Assembly: GCA_944385065.1 (NCBI GenBank) | Contig: CALWVX010000069.1 | Location: forward strand, 1 to 8,844 | Direction of reading: 5' to 3' | Length of the DNA: 8,844 nucleotides | From: an uncultured Oscillospiraceae bacterium | Lineage (GTDB): Bacteria > Bacillota > Clostridia > Oscillospirales > Oscillospiraceae | Part shown: one piece after another, positions 1 through 6,484 of the stretch | Numbering within the stretch: position 1 is the stretch's first letter | How the letters are laid out: the number at the start of each line of letters is the position of its first letter | Notes under the pieces: model-generated | Databases searched by the model: none | The model's input: only the letters and a program-made list of their open reading frames with translations | Told to the model about the DNA's origin: nothing | Translations under genes and position numbers: made by a program

Positions 1-405
1 GACCGGGACGGCTATCTGCTTCAGGTCACCGAGCGCACCCATATCGAGCCCGACGGGAAGGATGCCCGATACACCGAGGACGAGGGCAAAACCTGGCATC
101 CCCTTCCGGGGGACACGGTGGTATCCATGAATCTGTGGGGCTTCACCCGCAGCTTTGTGGACGAGGCCTGGGGGCGGTTCCCCGCCTTCCTGGACCGCAC
201 GCTCCAGACCAATCCGCTGAAGGGGGAGTATTTCCTCCCAGGCGTGGTGACTCAGCTTTTGGAGGAGGAAAAGGCCCGGGTCAAGGTGCTCCGCTCCCAC
301 GACAAGTGGTATGGAGTCACCTATCAGGAGGACAAGCCCGCCGTCATGGCCGCTCTGGCAGACAAGACCGCCCAGGGGCTCTATCCGGACAATCTGTGGG
401 GCTGA
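1..405 (+). CDS. Sugar nucleotidyltransferase-like protein, C-terminal part (5' end outside window)
   Basis: Frame 1 is open from the first base to a TGA at 403-405 and gives 134 residues, so the start lies upstream of the window. The visible part resembles the C-terminal region of the NTP_transferase-type proteins of Clostridia (related to glucose-1-phosphate uridylyl/thymidylyltransferases). It has a segment like 'VTERTHIEPDG', then 'VVSMNLWGF', then a stretch ending 'SHDKWYGVTYQEDKP'. Such enzymes join a sugar phosphate to an NTP in the cytoplasm, but the N-terminal nucleotide-binding GXGXR-type motif that would prove activity is not visible. The exact sugar is unknown. No terminator separates this gene from the T-box promoter 14 bases downstream, so its transcript probably ends at the T-box terminator. 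An internal ATG at 118 is not the start, because homologous-looking sequence continues upstream of it. Family recognition is from memory of similar proteins, not from a search. Confidence 0.75.
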   Translation, partial: DRDGYLLQVTERTHIEPDGKDARYTEDEGKTWHPLPGDTVVSMNLWGFTRSFVDEAWGRFPAFLDRTLQTNPLKGEYFLPGVVTQLLEEEKARVKVLRSHDKWYGVTYQEDKPAVMAALADKTAQGLYPDNLWG

Positions 406-418
406 TCAAAATTTCCTC

Positions 419-447
419 TTGACAACCGCTGGATTCTTGACTAAAAT
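419..447 (+). promoter_or_regulatory. Sigma-A promoter of the leuA T-box transcript
   Basis: TTGACA at 419-424 is a perfect -35 box. TAAAAT at 442-447 is a near-consensus -10 box, and the spacer is 17 bases. Transcription would begin near 453-455, just before the T-box Stem I. The promoter begins only 13 bases after the stop codon of the upstream gene. Confidence 0.85.
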
Positions 448-452
448 AAACG

Positions 453-722
453 ACAAGTAAACGCAGTGAAGGGGAAAAAGACGCAAGTCTCCCACTCAGA
501 GAGCCGGCGGCTGGTGCGAGCCGGTGTGTGGAGCTTCCGTGTATGACTGGCCCCCGAGCGGTCCGCCTGAACAGCAGTAGGGCGGGACGGCTGGCCTCGT
601 TATTGGCCGCGGCCTTGTTGGAGGCTATGAGGGCTGTCCGGGTGACCGGCGGCTGAACCAGGGTGGTACCGCGTGAGAACTCTCAACGCCCCTGACTTAT
701 GGAAAGTCAGGGGCGTTTTTCT
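453..722 (+). promoter_or_regulatory. T-box leader, leucine-specific (specifier CUG)
   Basis: This is a tRNA-sensing leader that controls leuA. The hallmark T-box sequence AGGGTGGTACCGCG lies at 660-673, and AGAGAG at 498-503 sits before the distal Stem I hairpin (CCGGC 504-508 with GCCGG 520-524). Stem I can be folded by hand. CGC 461-463 region and GGGG 471-474 pair with CCCC/GCG around 551-559 about an AGTGA kink-turn-like bulge, and ACG-AAG-CTCC (481-494) pairs with GGAG-CTT-CGT (530-540). The internal loop left on the 3' side reads GTATGACTGG, with CTG at 547-549 followed by a purine in the specifier position, which means leucine. The bulge UGGU at 664-667 would pair with an ACCA tRNA end, as expected for a tRNA-Leu with A73. 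Uncharged tRNA-Leu should favour the antiterminator (AGGG 660-663 with CCCT 690-693). The fold is manual; the specifier call fits the leuA gene downstream. Confidence 0.93.
685..722 (+). terminator. T-box intrinsic terminator
   Basis: A perfect 14-base-pair stem is formed by AACGCCCCTGACTT (685-698) and AAGTCAGGGGCGTT (704-717), with a five-base loop and a T run at 716-720. Its 5' arm overlaps the CCCCT needed for the antiterminator, which gives the T-box switch. It probably also ends transcripts from the gene at 1-405, which has no other terminator. Confidence 0.92.
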
Positions 723-784
723 ATTCCCTGACGACAGGCCCGCCGCCAACTTCGGCGGAGCGACACGACAAGGAGGACAAAAGC

Positions 785-2470
785 ATGAAACCCGGATTCC
801 AGAAGTACATCCCCTTCCAGCCCCAGAAAATTGAAAACCGCACCTGGCCCGACAAAGTCATCACCAAGGCCCCCATCTGGTGCTCCGTGGACCTGCGGGA
901 CGGCAACCAGGCTCTGGTGGACCCCATGAACCTCCAGGAAAAGCTGGAGTACTTCCACACGCTGGTGGACATCGGCGTCAAGGAGATTGAGATCGGCTTC
1001 CCCTCGGCCAGCGAGACTGAGTACGAGATCTGCCGGGAGCTCATTGAGGGAGGGCACATCCCCGACGACGTGACCATTCAGGTGCTGGTCCAGGCCCGGG
1101 AGCATCTGATCCGCCGCACCTTCGAGGCCATTCAGGGGGCCAAAAATGTCATCCTCCATTTCTACAACTCCACCTCCACCCTCCAGCGGAAGGTCGTCTT
1201 CCACATGGAGATGGACGGCATCACCAAGATTGCCACCGACGCCGCCGATCTGATCTATGAGATGTCTCAGCCCATGATCCAGGGCGGCATGAACCTGCGC
1301 TTTGAGTACTCCCCCGAGTCCTTCATGGGTACCGAGATGGACAACGCCGTGGACATCTGCCAGGCGGTGCTGGAGCACCTCCACGCCACTCCGGAGAACA
1401 AGGTGATCCTGAACCTGCCCACCACGGTGGAGAACTGCATGCCCAACCAGTTCGCCGATATGCTGGAGTATTTCATCCGCAAGCTGCCCTCCCGGGAGAG
1501 CGCCATCATCTCCCTGCACCCCCACAACGACCGGGGCACCGGCGTGGCCACCGCCGAGATGGGCCTGCTGGCCGGGGCCGAGCGGGTGGAGGCCACCCTG
1601 TTCGGAAACGGCGAGCGCACCGGCAACGTGGACATCGTTACGCTGGCCATGAACATGTGGACCCAGGGCGTGGACCCGGAGCTGGACTTCTCCGACATCA
1701 ACAAGGTGAAGGAGATGTATGAGCGCTGCACCAAGATGCCTGTGGGCGACCGGCAGCCCTATGTGGGCAAGCTGGTGTTCACCGCCTTCTCCGGCAGCCA
1801 TCAGGACGCCATCAACAAGGGCACCCAGTATATGAAGGAGTCCGGTTCGGAGTACTGGGAGATCCCCTATCTGCCCATCGACCCGGCGGACGTGGGCCGG
1901 GAGTACGAGCCCATCATCCGCATCAACTCCCAGTCGGGCAAGGGCGGCGCCGCCTACATCATGGAGCACAACTTCGGCTTTGAGCTGCCCAAGGCCATGC
2001 ACCCCGAGTTTGGCCACATTGTCCAGGTGGAGACCGACCGGGTGGGCAAGGAGATCACCCCCGAGCGGATCAACCAGCTGTTCCACGAGGAATATATCGA
2101 CGTGGACGGCCCCTACTATCTGCGCAAGCACGCCTTCCAGGAGACGGTGGACAGCGAGGGCCACTCCCGGGTGGCCTTCCAGGGCACGATCCAGCACACC
2201 GATACCATTTTCGAGGTATCCGGCGAGGGCAACGGTCCCATCGACGCGTTCTTCAACGCGATCAAGGGGGAGAAAATGGCCCGGTTCTCCTTCCTGGATT
2301 ATTTCTCTCACGCCATCACCAACGGCTCCGACTCCCAGGGCGTGGCCTACATTCTGCTGCAGGATCAGCGGGACGGCAGGAAGTACTGGGGCGTGGGCCT
2401 GTCCCACAACATCAACCTGGCCCCCCTGCGGGCCATCCTATCCGCCATCAACCGGGCCAAGCGGGCCTGA
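785..2470 (+). CDS. leuA: 2-isopropylmalate synthase, long form (EC 2.3.3.13)
   Basis: The product condenses acetyl-CoA with 2-ketoisovalerate to 2-isopropylmalate, the first committed step of leucine synthesis, in the cytoplasm. It has 561 residues, the size of the long (Corynebacterium/Mycobacterium-type) LeuA rather than a shorter homocitrate or citramalate synthase. The HMGL-like TIM barrel carries DLRDGNQA at residues 36-43 (R38, D39), the metal-binding LHPHND at 244-249 (H245, H247) and GNGERTGN at 274-281. GSHQDAINKG follows at 337-346, and a C-terminal LeuA dimer/regulatory domain covers about 435-561 (GNGPIDA near 482-488). By family knowledge that last domain binds leucine and gives feedback inhibition. 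The ATG at 785 follows AGGAGG (771-776) at good spacing. The gene is preceded by a leucine T-box and followed at once by a strong terminator, so it is monocistronic; leuCDB and ilv genes are not in the window. No damage is seen. Confidence 0.96.
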   Translation: MKPGFQKYIPFQPQKIENRTWPDKVITKAPIWCSVDLRDGNQALVDPMNLQEKLEYFHTLVDIGVKEIEIGFPSASETEYEICRELIEGGHIPDDVTIQVLVQAREHLIRRTFEAIQGAKNVILHFYNSTSTLQRKVVFHMEMDGITKIATDAADLIYEMSQPMIQGGMNLRFEYSPESFMGTEMDNAVDICQAVLEHLHATPENKVILNLPTTVENCMPNQFADMLEYFIRKLPSRESAIISLHPHNDRGTGVATAEMGLLAGAERVEATLFGNGERTGNVDIVTLAMNMWTQGVDPELDFSDINKVKEMYERCTKMPVGDRQPYVGKLVFTAFSGSHQDAINKGTQYMKESGSEYWEIPYLPIDPADVGREYEPIIRINSQSGKGGAAYIMEHNFGFELPKAMHPEFGHIVQVETDRVGKEITPERINQLFHEEYIDVDGPYYLRKHAFQETVDSEGHSRVAFQGTIQHTDTIFEVSGEGNGPIDAFFNAIKGEKMARFSFLDYFSHAITNGSDSQGVAYILLQDQRDGRKYWGVGLSHNINLAPLRAILSAINRAKRA

Positions 2471-2497
2471 GCAGTCTCTTCTTCCTCCCTCGCGCCG

Positions 2498-2533
2498 GCG
2501 GGCGCGGCCGATTCGGCCGCGCCCGCTTTTTTT
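2498..2533 (+). terminator. Intrinsic terminator of leuA
   Basis: A perfect 13-base-pair GC stem pairs 2498-2510 with 2514-2526 around an ATT loop and is followed by seven T (2527-2533). It begins 27 bases after the leuA stop codon, so leuA should be transcribed separately from the lipoprotein gene. Confidence 0.93.
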
Positions 2534-2554
2534 GCCGGCACAGAGAGATTTTCC

Positions 2555-2583
2555 TTGCGTCTGAGCGAAAAAGTCGGTATGAT
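2555..2583 (+). promoter_or_regulatory. Probable sigma-A promoter of the lipoprotein-acyltransferase group
   Basis: TTGCGT (2555-2560) and TATGAT (2578-2583) are separated by 17 bases. This is a good -35/-10 pair right after the leuA terminator. The start point would be near 2590, leaving a leader of about 145 bases before the ATG at 2735. It is the only good promoter seen before the three-gene group. Confidence 0.7.
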
Positions 2584-2589
2584 AGTGGG

Positions 2590-2734
2590 GCGGCGCCGGG
2601 CTCAGCGGCAAGGGTTTTCACCAAATGAAAAATTTTTGGAGAAAACCGGGAACCTTTTTCCCCTTTTCTCGTCAAAGCTTTCGGTACCCAAATCAAAGCT
2701 GTCTGCACAGCCCCTGAGAAAAGGAGTTTTGACC
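2590..2734 (+). promoter_or_regulatory. Structured, unassigned 5' leader of the lipoprotein gene
   Basis: Three simple hairpins lie in tandem. The first is a dyad at 2613-2647: GGTTTTC-A-CCAAA pairs with TTTGG-A-GAAAACC, 12 of 13 positions with one A/A mismatch and a nine-base loop. The second is GGGAA (2648-2652) with TTCCC (2658-2662). The third is GCTGT (2698-2702) with ACAGC (2707-2711), ten bases before the AAGGAG ribosome site at 2721-2726. AGCTTT (2676-2681) could alternatively pair with AAAGCT (2695-2700), which would compete with the third hairpin. The octamer TCAAAGCT is also directly repeated at 2672-2679 and 2693-2700, 21 bases apart. I recognise no known riboswitch class. The first dyad could equally be a DNA operator downstream of the promoter. 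Confidence 0.4.
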
Positions 2735-3718
2735 ATGAAAAAACGTATTTTGACCCTGACCTTGGCTCTCTCTCTGGCCCTGCTGGCCGCCTGCGGCGGC
2801 GGAGGCTCCTCCTCCAGCAATCCCTCCGGCTCCGGCAGCCAGGACAACAGCAGCGTCTCCACGCCGGATCAGTCCCAGCCCGACGGCTCCGGGGACACCT
2901 CTTCGCCCGATGCTTCCAATCCGGACAGCTCCGCCCCCGACGGCAGTCAGGGCGGGGACAGTTCCTCCACTCCCCTCCCAGACGAGGGGGAGGTCACAGC
3001 TTCCCTGTCCCTGAGCAAGAATGACTTCACTCTGTTTACTGCCGGAGCCACCTGGCAGCTGAAGGCCTCCGCCACCCCTGCCGGCGGGACCTTTACCTGG
3101 AGCTCCAGCGATGAGAACGTGGCCTCTGTCTCCGACAACGGCACCGTCACCGCCGTAGCCCCCGGCACCGCCACCATCACCGTCACCGACTCCGCCACCG
3201 GCCTGACCGCCCGCTGCATTGTGCGCTGCAGCTGGGAGGAGCAGACCGACAGCGGTTCTTCTTCCGGCAGCGGCTCTTCCTCCTCCGGCGGCAGCAGTTC
3301 CTCTTCTTCCGGCGGCAGCAGCTCTTCCAGCAGTGTGGACCTGTCCGCCTTTGCCGATCAGGTCATGGCCGACCACCCCTTCGGCATGCTCCAGCTGCTG
3401 GACGCCTCTCTGCTGGAAAACCTGTATCCGGGCATGGGCAATGTGAGCACGGAGCAGTGCCTGGTCTACGGCACCATGATGTCCATGAACAACGGTGAGT
3501 TCGGTCTGGTTCAGGTCAAGGACAGCGCCGATGTGGACACCGTCAAGGCTATCTTCCAGGCCCGGATCGACGGCATGATCAACGGCGGCGCCTGGTATCC
3601 CGAGCCCACCCGGATCTGGACCGAGTGCTCCCGGGTGGTATCCAACGGCAACTATGTGATGATGGTGGTCCACGAGGACTGTGACGCCATCGTGGATGCG
3701 TTCAACGCCCTGTTCTGA
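2735..3718 (+). CDS. Lipoprotein with Ig-like (BIG2) domain and DUF4358-like C-terminal domain
   Basis: This 327-residue protein has a lipoprotein signal: MKKR, a hydrophobic core, then LAAC with the lipidated cysteine at C20. It should therefore be anchored on the outer face of the membrane. Residues 21-86 form a Ser/Gly/Asp/Pro-rich spacer. Residues about 87-166 resemble a bacterial Ig-like group 2 domain, with 'LSLSKNDFTL', 'TWSSSDENVASVSDNGTVTAV' style strands and 'APGTATITV'. Residues 170-200 are a second, almost pure Ser/Gly spacer. Residues about 201-327 look like a DUF4358 domain, ending in a 'SNGNYVMMVVHED' strand and helix. The family has no established function to my knowledge. The ATG at 2735 is chosen because AAGGAG (2721-2726) lies eight bases upstream and the signal peptide starts there; in-frame codons upstream give no signal sequence. 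The gene leads two acyltransferase-type genes, so a surface accessory or polymer-binding role is plausible but inferred. Confidence 0.85.
   Translation: MKKRILTLTLALSLALLAACGGGGSSSSNPSGSGSQDNSSVSTPDQSQPDGSGDTSSPDASNPDSSAPDGSQGGDSSSTPLPDEGEVTASLSLSKNDFTLFTAGATWQLKASATPAGGTFTWSSSDENVASVSDNGTVTAVAPGTATITVTDSATGLTARCIVRCSWEEQTDSGSSSGSGSSSSGGSSSSSSGGSSSSSSVDLSAFADQVMADHPFGMLQLLDASLLENLYPGMGNVSTEQCLVYGTMMSMNNGEFGLVQVKDSADVDTVKAIFQARIDGMINGGAWYPEPTRIWTECSRVVSNGNYVMMVVHEDCDAIVDAFNALF
3284..3331 (+). repeat. Two 24-base tandem units coding the Ser/Gly spacer
   Basis: Units at 3284-3307 and 3308-3331 share an identical TCCGGCGGCAGCAG start and agree at about 18 of 24 bases. Both encode S-G-G-S-S-S-S-S (residues 184-191 and 192-199). 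Mixed TCC, TCT, AGC and AGT serine codons show that the protein pattern is kept while the DNA has drifted. Confidence 0.75.
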
Positions 3719-3738
3719 TCCTGTCTCCCTGATGCCCG

Positions 3739-3772
3739 GGGCGCGGCGGCCCTTCAGTGAGCCGCCGCGCCC
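3739..3772 (+). other. GC-rich hairpin between lipoprotein and MBOAT genes, without T run
   Basis: GGGCGCGGCGGC (3739-3750) pairs perfectly with GCCGCCGCGCCC (3761-3772) across a ten-base loop. CTGTCTGTG follows rather than a T run, so it is not a typical intrinsic terminator. It may protect the upstream mRNA 3' end, act as a partial terminator or set unequal expression within the operon. No convincing promoter lies between it and the ATG at 3809. Confidence 0.6.
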
Positions 3773-3808
3773 TGTCTGTGCCTGAATCCACCAAAGGAGG
3801 ACCTGCTC

Positions 3809-5212
3809 ATGGTCTTTTCCACCCCCGTCTTTCTGTTCTATTTTCTGGTACTGACCCTGCTGGCCTATTACCTGGTCCCCCGGAGGCTGCGCAATCTGGT
3901 GCTGCTGATCTCCTCTCTGTGCTTCTATTACTGGGGAGAGCGCAGCTATACCGTCATCATGCTCCTGTCCACCGCCATCGACTTCACCCACGGCATGCTG
4001 GTGGAGCACTTCAAAGGAAAGGGCAAGCTGAAGTACGCCAGGCTGGCGGTGGCCTCCTCCATGTTCTTCAACCTAGCCCTGCTGTTCTTCTTCAAGTACT
4101 GGGACTTTCTGGCCTCCTCTCTCCAGTCCATGGGGCTGACCTTCATGCCGGTGCTGGGCATCCACCTGCCCATCGGCATCTCCTTCTACACCTTCCAAAC
4201 CATGAGCTACACCATCGACGTGTACCGGGGAGACACCCGTGCCCAGCGGTCCATCATCAATTTCGGCACCTTTGTCACCCTCTTCCCCCAGCTGATCGCC
4301 GGCCCCATCATCAAGTACAAGGATCTGGGAGACCAGATCGACGAGCGCACCTGCTCGGCGGACAAGTTTGCCTCCGGGGTCCGGATGTTCATGATCGGCC
4401 TGGGCAAAAAGCTGCTTATTGCCAACAACGTGGGCATGCTCTGGGAGAGCTATAAGGCTATGGCCCCGGAGGAGCTGACGGTGGCGGGCGCCTGGCTGGG
4501 GGTGCTGGCCTTCACCTTCCAGATCTACTTCGACTTCTCCGGCTACTCGGATATGGCCGTCGGCCTGGGCCGTATGCTGGGCTTTGAGTTCCTGCCCAAC
4601 TTCAACTACCCCTATATCTCCAAGAGCATCACCGAATTCTGGCGGCGGTGGCACATCTCCCTGTCCACCTGGTTCCGGGAGTACCTGTATATCCCCCTGG
4701 GCGGCAACCGGTGCTCCAAGCCCCGATGGATGTTCAACCTGCTGGTGGTGTGGGCTGCCACCGGCATCTGGCATGGGGCCAGCTGGAACTATCTGATCTG
4801 GGGATTGTACTTCTTCGTCCTGCTGATGCTGGAGAAGTTCTTCCTGCTGAACGTCCTGGACCGGGCTCCCGCCCTGGTGGGGCATGTGTACACCCTGTTC
4901 TTTGTGGTGGTCAGCTGGGCAATTTTCGGTCTGGAGGATTTCTCCCAGCTGACCGGTTATCTCCAAGTCATGTTCGGCCTGGCGGGCGCGCCTCTGATCG
5001 ACAGCGCCCTGGGCTACTACCTGACCTCTTACCTGCCAATTCTCTGTGCCGCCGCTGTGGCCTCCACGCCTCTGGCTGCCCGCCTCTTCCGCAAACTGCC
5101 CTCCCTTCCCGCCAGGACGGTTGAGACGGTCCTGATCGTCGCTGGACTGGTGGTGTGCACCGCCTATCTGGTGGACGGCACCTATAATCCCTTCCTCTAC
5201 TTCCGCTTCTAA
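3809..5212 (+). CDS. MBOAT family membrane O-acyltransferase (AlgI/DltB-like)
   Basis: This 467-residue integral membrane protein has about a dozen hydrophobic stretches, the normal length and layout of the AlgI/DltB/PatA branch of the MBOAT family. Family hallmarks are visible: HLPIGISFYTFQ (119-130), PQLIAGPI (160-167), FQIYFDFSGYSDMA (237-250), FWRRWHISLSTWFREY (277-292, H282), then YIPLGGN (294-300) and GIWHGASWNYLIWG (319-332). H322 in the last motif is the invariant MBOAT histidine. Such proteins take an acyl group, usually acetyl or D-alanyl, from a cytoplasmic donor and pass it across the membrane for modification of a surface polymer. Adjacent dlt genes are absent, so D-alanylation is less likely than acetylation. 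The ATG at 3809 has AAAGGAGG (3793-3800) eight bases upstream. The next gene starts 14 bases after its stop and encodes the usual extracellular partner type. The acceptor polymer cannot be told from the sequence. Confidence 0.93.
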   Translation: MVFSTPVFLFYFLVLTLLAYYLVPRRLRNLVLLISSLCFYYWGERSYTVIMLLSTAIDFTHGMLVEHFKGKGKLKYARLAVASSMFFNLALLFFFKYWDFLASSLQSMGLTFMPVLGIHLPIGISFYTFQTMSYTIDVYRGDTRAQRSIINFGTFVTLFPQLIAGPIIKYKDLGDQIDERTCSADKFASGVRMFMIGLGKKLLIANNVGMLWESYKAMAPEELTVAGAWLGVLAFTFQIYFDFSGYSDMAVGLGRMLGFEFLPNFNYPYISKSITEFWRRWHISLSTWFREYLYIPLGGNRCSKPRWMFNLLVVWAATGIWHGASWNYLIWGLYFFVLLMLEKFFLLNVLDRAPALVGHVYTLFFVVVSWAIFGLEDFSQLTGYLQVMFGLAGAPLIDSALGYYLTSYLPILCAAAVASTPLAARLFRKLPSLPARTVETVLIVAGLVVCTAYLVDGTYNPFLYFRF

Positions 5213-5226
5213 AAGGAGGTCTCGCC

Positions 5227-6384
5227 ATGAGCAGCAAATACAGCAAATTCCTCACCGCCCTCTTCTGCGCCTTCATCGGCGGGGTGCTGCTGGTAAGCAC
5301 CATCCTCCCAGACCGGGAGATGTCCGAGACGGAGAACCGCTATCTCCAGCAGGCCCCCACGCTGAGTTTGGGGAACGTGACCAGTGGCACGTTCATGTCT
5401 GAAGCGGAGGACTATACTGCCGACCAGATCGTGGGTCGGGACTTCTGGGTGGCTCTGAAAGCCTGGTGCGAGCGTCTGAGCGGCAAGCAGGAGAACAACG
5501 GCGTCTATTTCGGCAAGGAGGACACGCTGCTCAACCGGGTGGACGATCCCTCCTGGGAGGACACGCCCGCCCAGGGAGGCACCCCTTATCAGGAGGGGCT
5601 CAACACCCGCCTGGACTATGTGGACGCTCTGGTTGGCAATGTGTCCGTACCTGTGTACCTCGGCCTGATTCCCTCCTCCTCCGCCGTCTGGGCCGACCGG
5701 CTTCCCGCCGGAGCCCCCACCGCAGACGAGCTGAGCTACATCAACCAGATGTACTTCTCCACGGGGGCCGGCACCATTGATCTGGCCGGAGCCCTGCTCG
5801 CCCACAGCGGAGAGGACGTCTACTACCGCACCGACCACCACTGGACCAGCCTGGGGGCTTTCTACGGCGCCAACGCCATCTTTGAAGCGCTGGGACTGGA
5901 ACCTCTGAACCTGGATGACTATGAGAAAACCACCGTCACCGATCAGTTCTTCGGCACCACCTTCTCCACCTCCGGGGTGCGGTGGGTCCGTCCCGACTCC
6001 ATCGACACCTATATTTCCGAAGACGGGGTGAAGGTGACCTCCTGGTTCGGATCCGAGCCCAGCGAGGGCAGCCTGTATGTGGACCACTACCTGTCCGTGA
6101 AGGACAAGTACTCCTATTTTCTGGGCGGGCGGCAGCCCCTGTGCGTGATCGAAAGCGACAAGGCCCCTGACGGCCCCAAGGTGCTGGTCATCCGGGACTC
6201 TTACTCGGACTCTCTGGCCCCCTTCCTCACCGAGCGCTTTTCCGAGGTTCACCTGTTCGACCCCCGGAACAATCTCAACAGTGTGAAGGATTACGTGGAG
6301 CAACATGACATCGACACGGTGGTGGTCCTCTACTCCTTCTCCAACTTTGTTTCCGACCAGAACCTGTTCGTACTGGGCCGATAA
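5227..6384 (+). CDS. DHHW family protein (AlgJ/AlgX-like SGNH-type acyltransferase partner)
   Basis: The 385-residue product has a short positive N-terminus and one hydrophobic segment (about residues 8-27) without a clear signal-peptidase or lipobox site. It is probably a membrane-anchored extracellular protein. The eponymous motif is YYRTDHHWT (199-207), and RDSYSDSL lies at 323-330. By analogy with AlgJ/AlgX, where an Asp-x-His pair and a serine form the catalytic triad, D203, H205 and S325 are the candidate catalytic residues; this is an alignment by eye. The expected job is to receive an acyl group from the MBOAT protein and transfer it to an extracellular polymer. The ribosome site AAAAGGAGG (5211-5219) overlaps the MBOAT stop codon and the gap is 14 bases, so the two are translated from one transcript and likely act together. 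A terminator follows. No frameshift or missing region is evident. Confidence 0.9.
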   Translation: MSSKYSKFLTALFCAFIGGVLLVSTILPDREMSETENRYLQQAPTLSLGNVTSGTFMSEAEDYTADQIVGRDFWVALKAWCERLSGKQENNGVYFGKEDTLLNRVDDPSWEDTPAQGGTPYQEGLNTRLDYVDALVGNVSVPVYLGLIPSSSAVWADRLPAGAPTADELSYINQMYFSTGAGTIDLAGALLAHSGEDVYYRTDHHWTSLGAFYGANAIFEALGLEPLNLDDYEKTTVTDQFFGTTFSTSGVRWVRPDSIDTYISEDGVKVTSWFGSEPSEGSLYVDHYLSVKDKYSYFLGGRQPLCVIESDKAPDGPKVLVIRDSYSDSLAPFLTERFSEVHLFDPRNNLNSVKDYVEQHDIDTVVVLYSFSNFVSDQNLFVLGR

Positions 6385-6439
6385 ATTTGAAGATTTTCCA
6401 ACAGCAGCCAAGTTTTTCCGGCTTCTTCGCACGAAAACG

Positions 6440-6475
6440 ACAGCGGCCCCCGTTCCGGGGTCCGCTGTTATTTTT
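6440..6475 (+). terminator. Intrinsic terminator after the DHHW gene
   Basis: ACAGCGG (6440-6446) pairs with CCGCTGT (6462-6468). Beyond a C/T mismatch, CCCC (6448-6451) pairs with GGGG (6457-6460). The stem is followed by TTATTTTT (6468-6475). It closes the three-gene group and separates it from gltS. Confidence 0.88.
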
Positions 6476-6484
6476 CTGCAAGCA

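Noticed and set aside
707..2407. 566-codon open frame on the minus strand opposite leuA
   Set aside because: It is antisense to a clear leuA, its translation is rich in G, H, V and L with no family motif, and it arises from strong third-position GC bias. No ribosome site supports it.
2561..2605. CTGAGC (2561-2566) and GCTCAG (2600-2605) as operator halves around the -10 box
   Set aside because: Only six bases long with 34 bases between them; expected by chance in GC-rich DNA.
2555..2734. Upstream in-frame extension of the lipoprotein to 2555
   Set aside because: It would put the -35/-10 promoter inside the gene and bury the lipoprotein signal peptide; ATG 2735 has its own AAGGAG site.
2693..4009. 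438-codon minus-strand open frame across the lipoprotein and MBOAT start
   Set aside because: The translation is low-complexity (G/A/Q/H-rich) and spans two real genes and their intergenic hairpin, so it is a codon-bias shadow.
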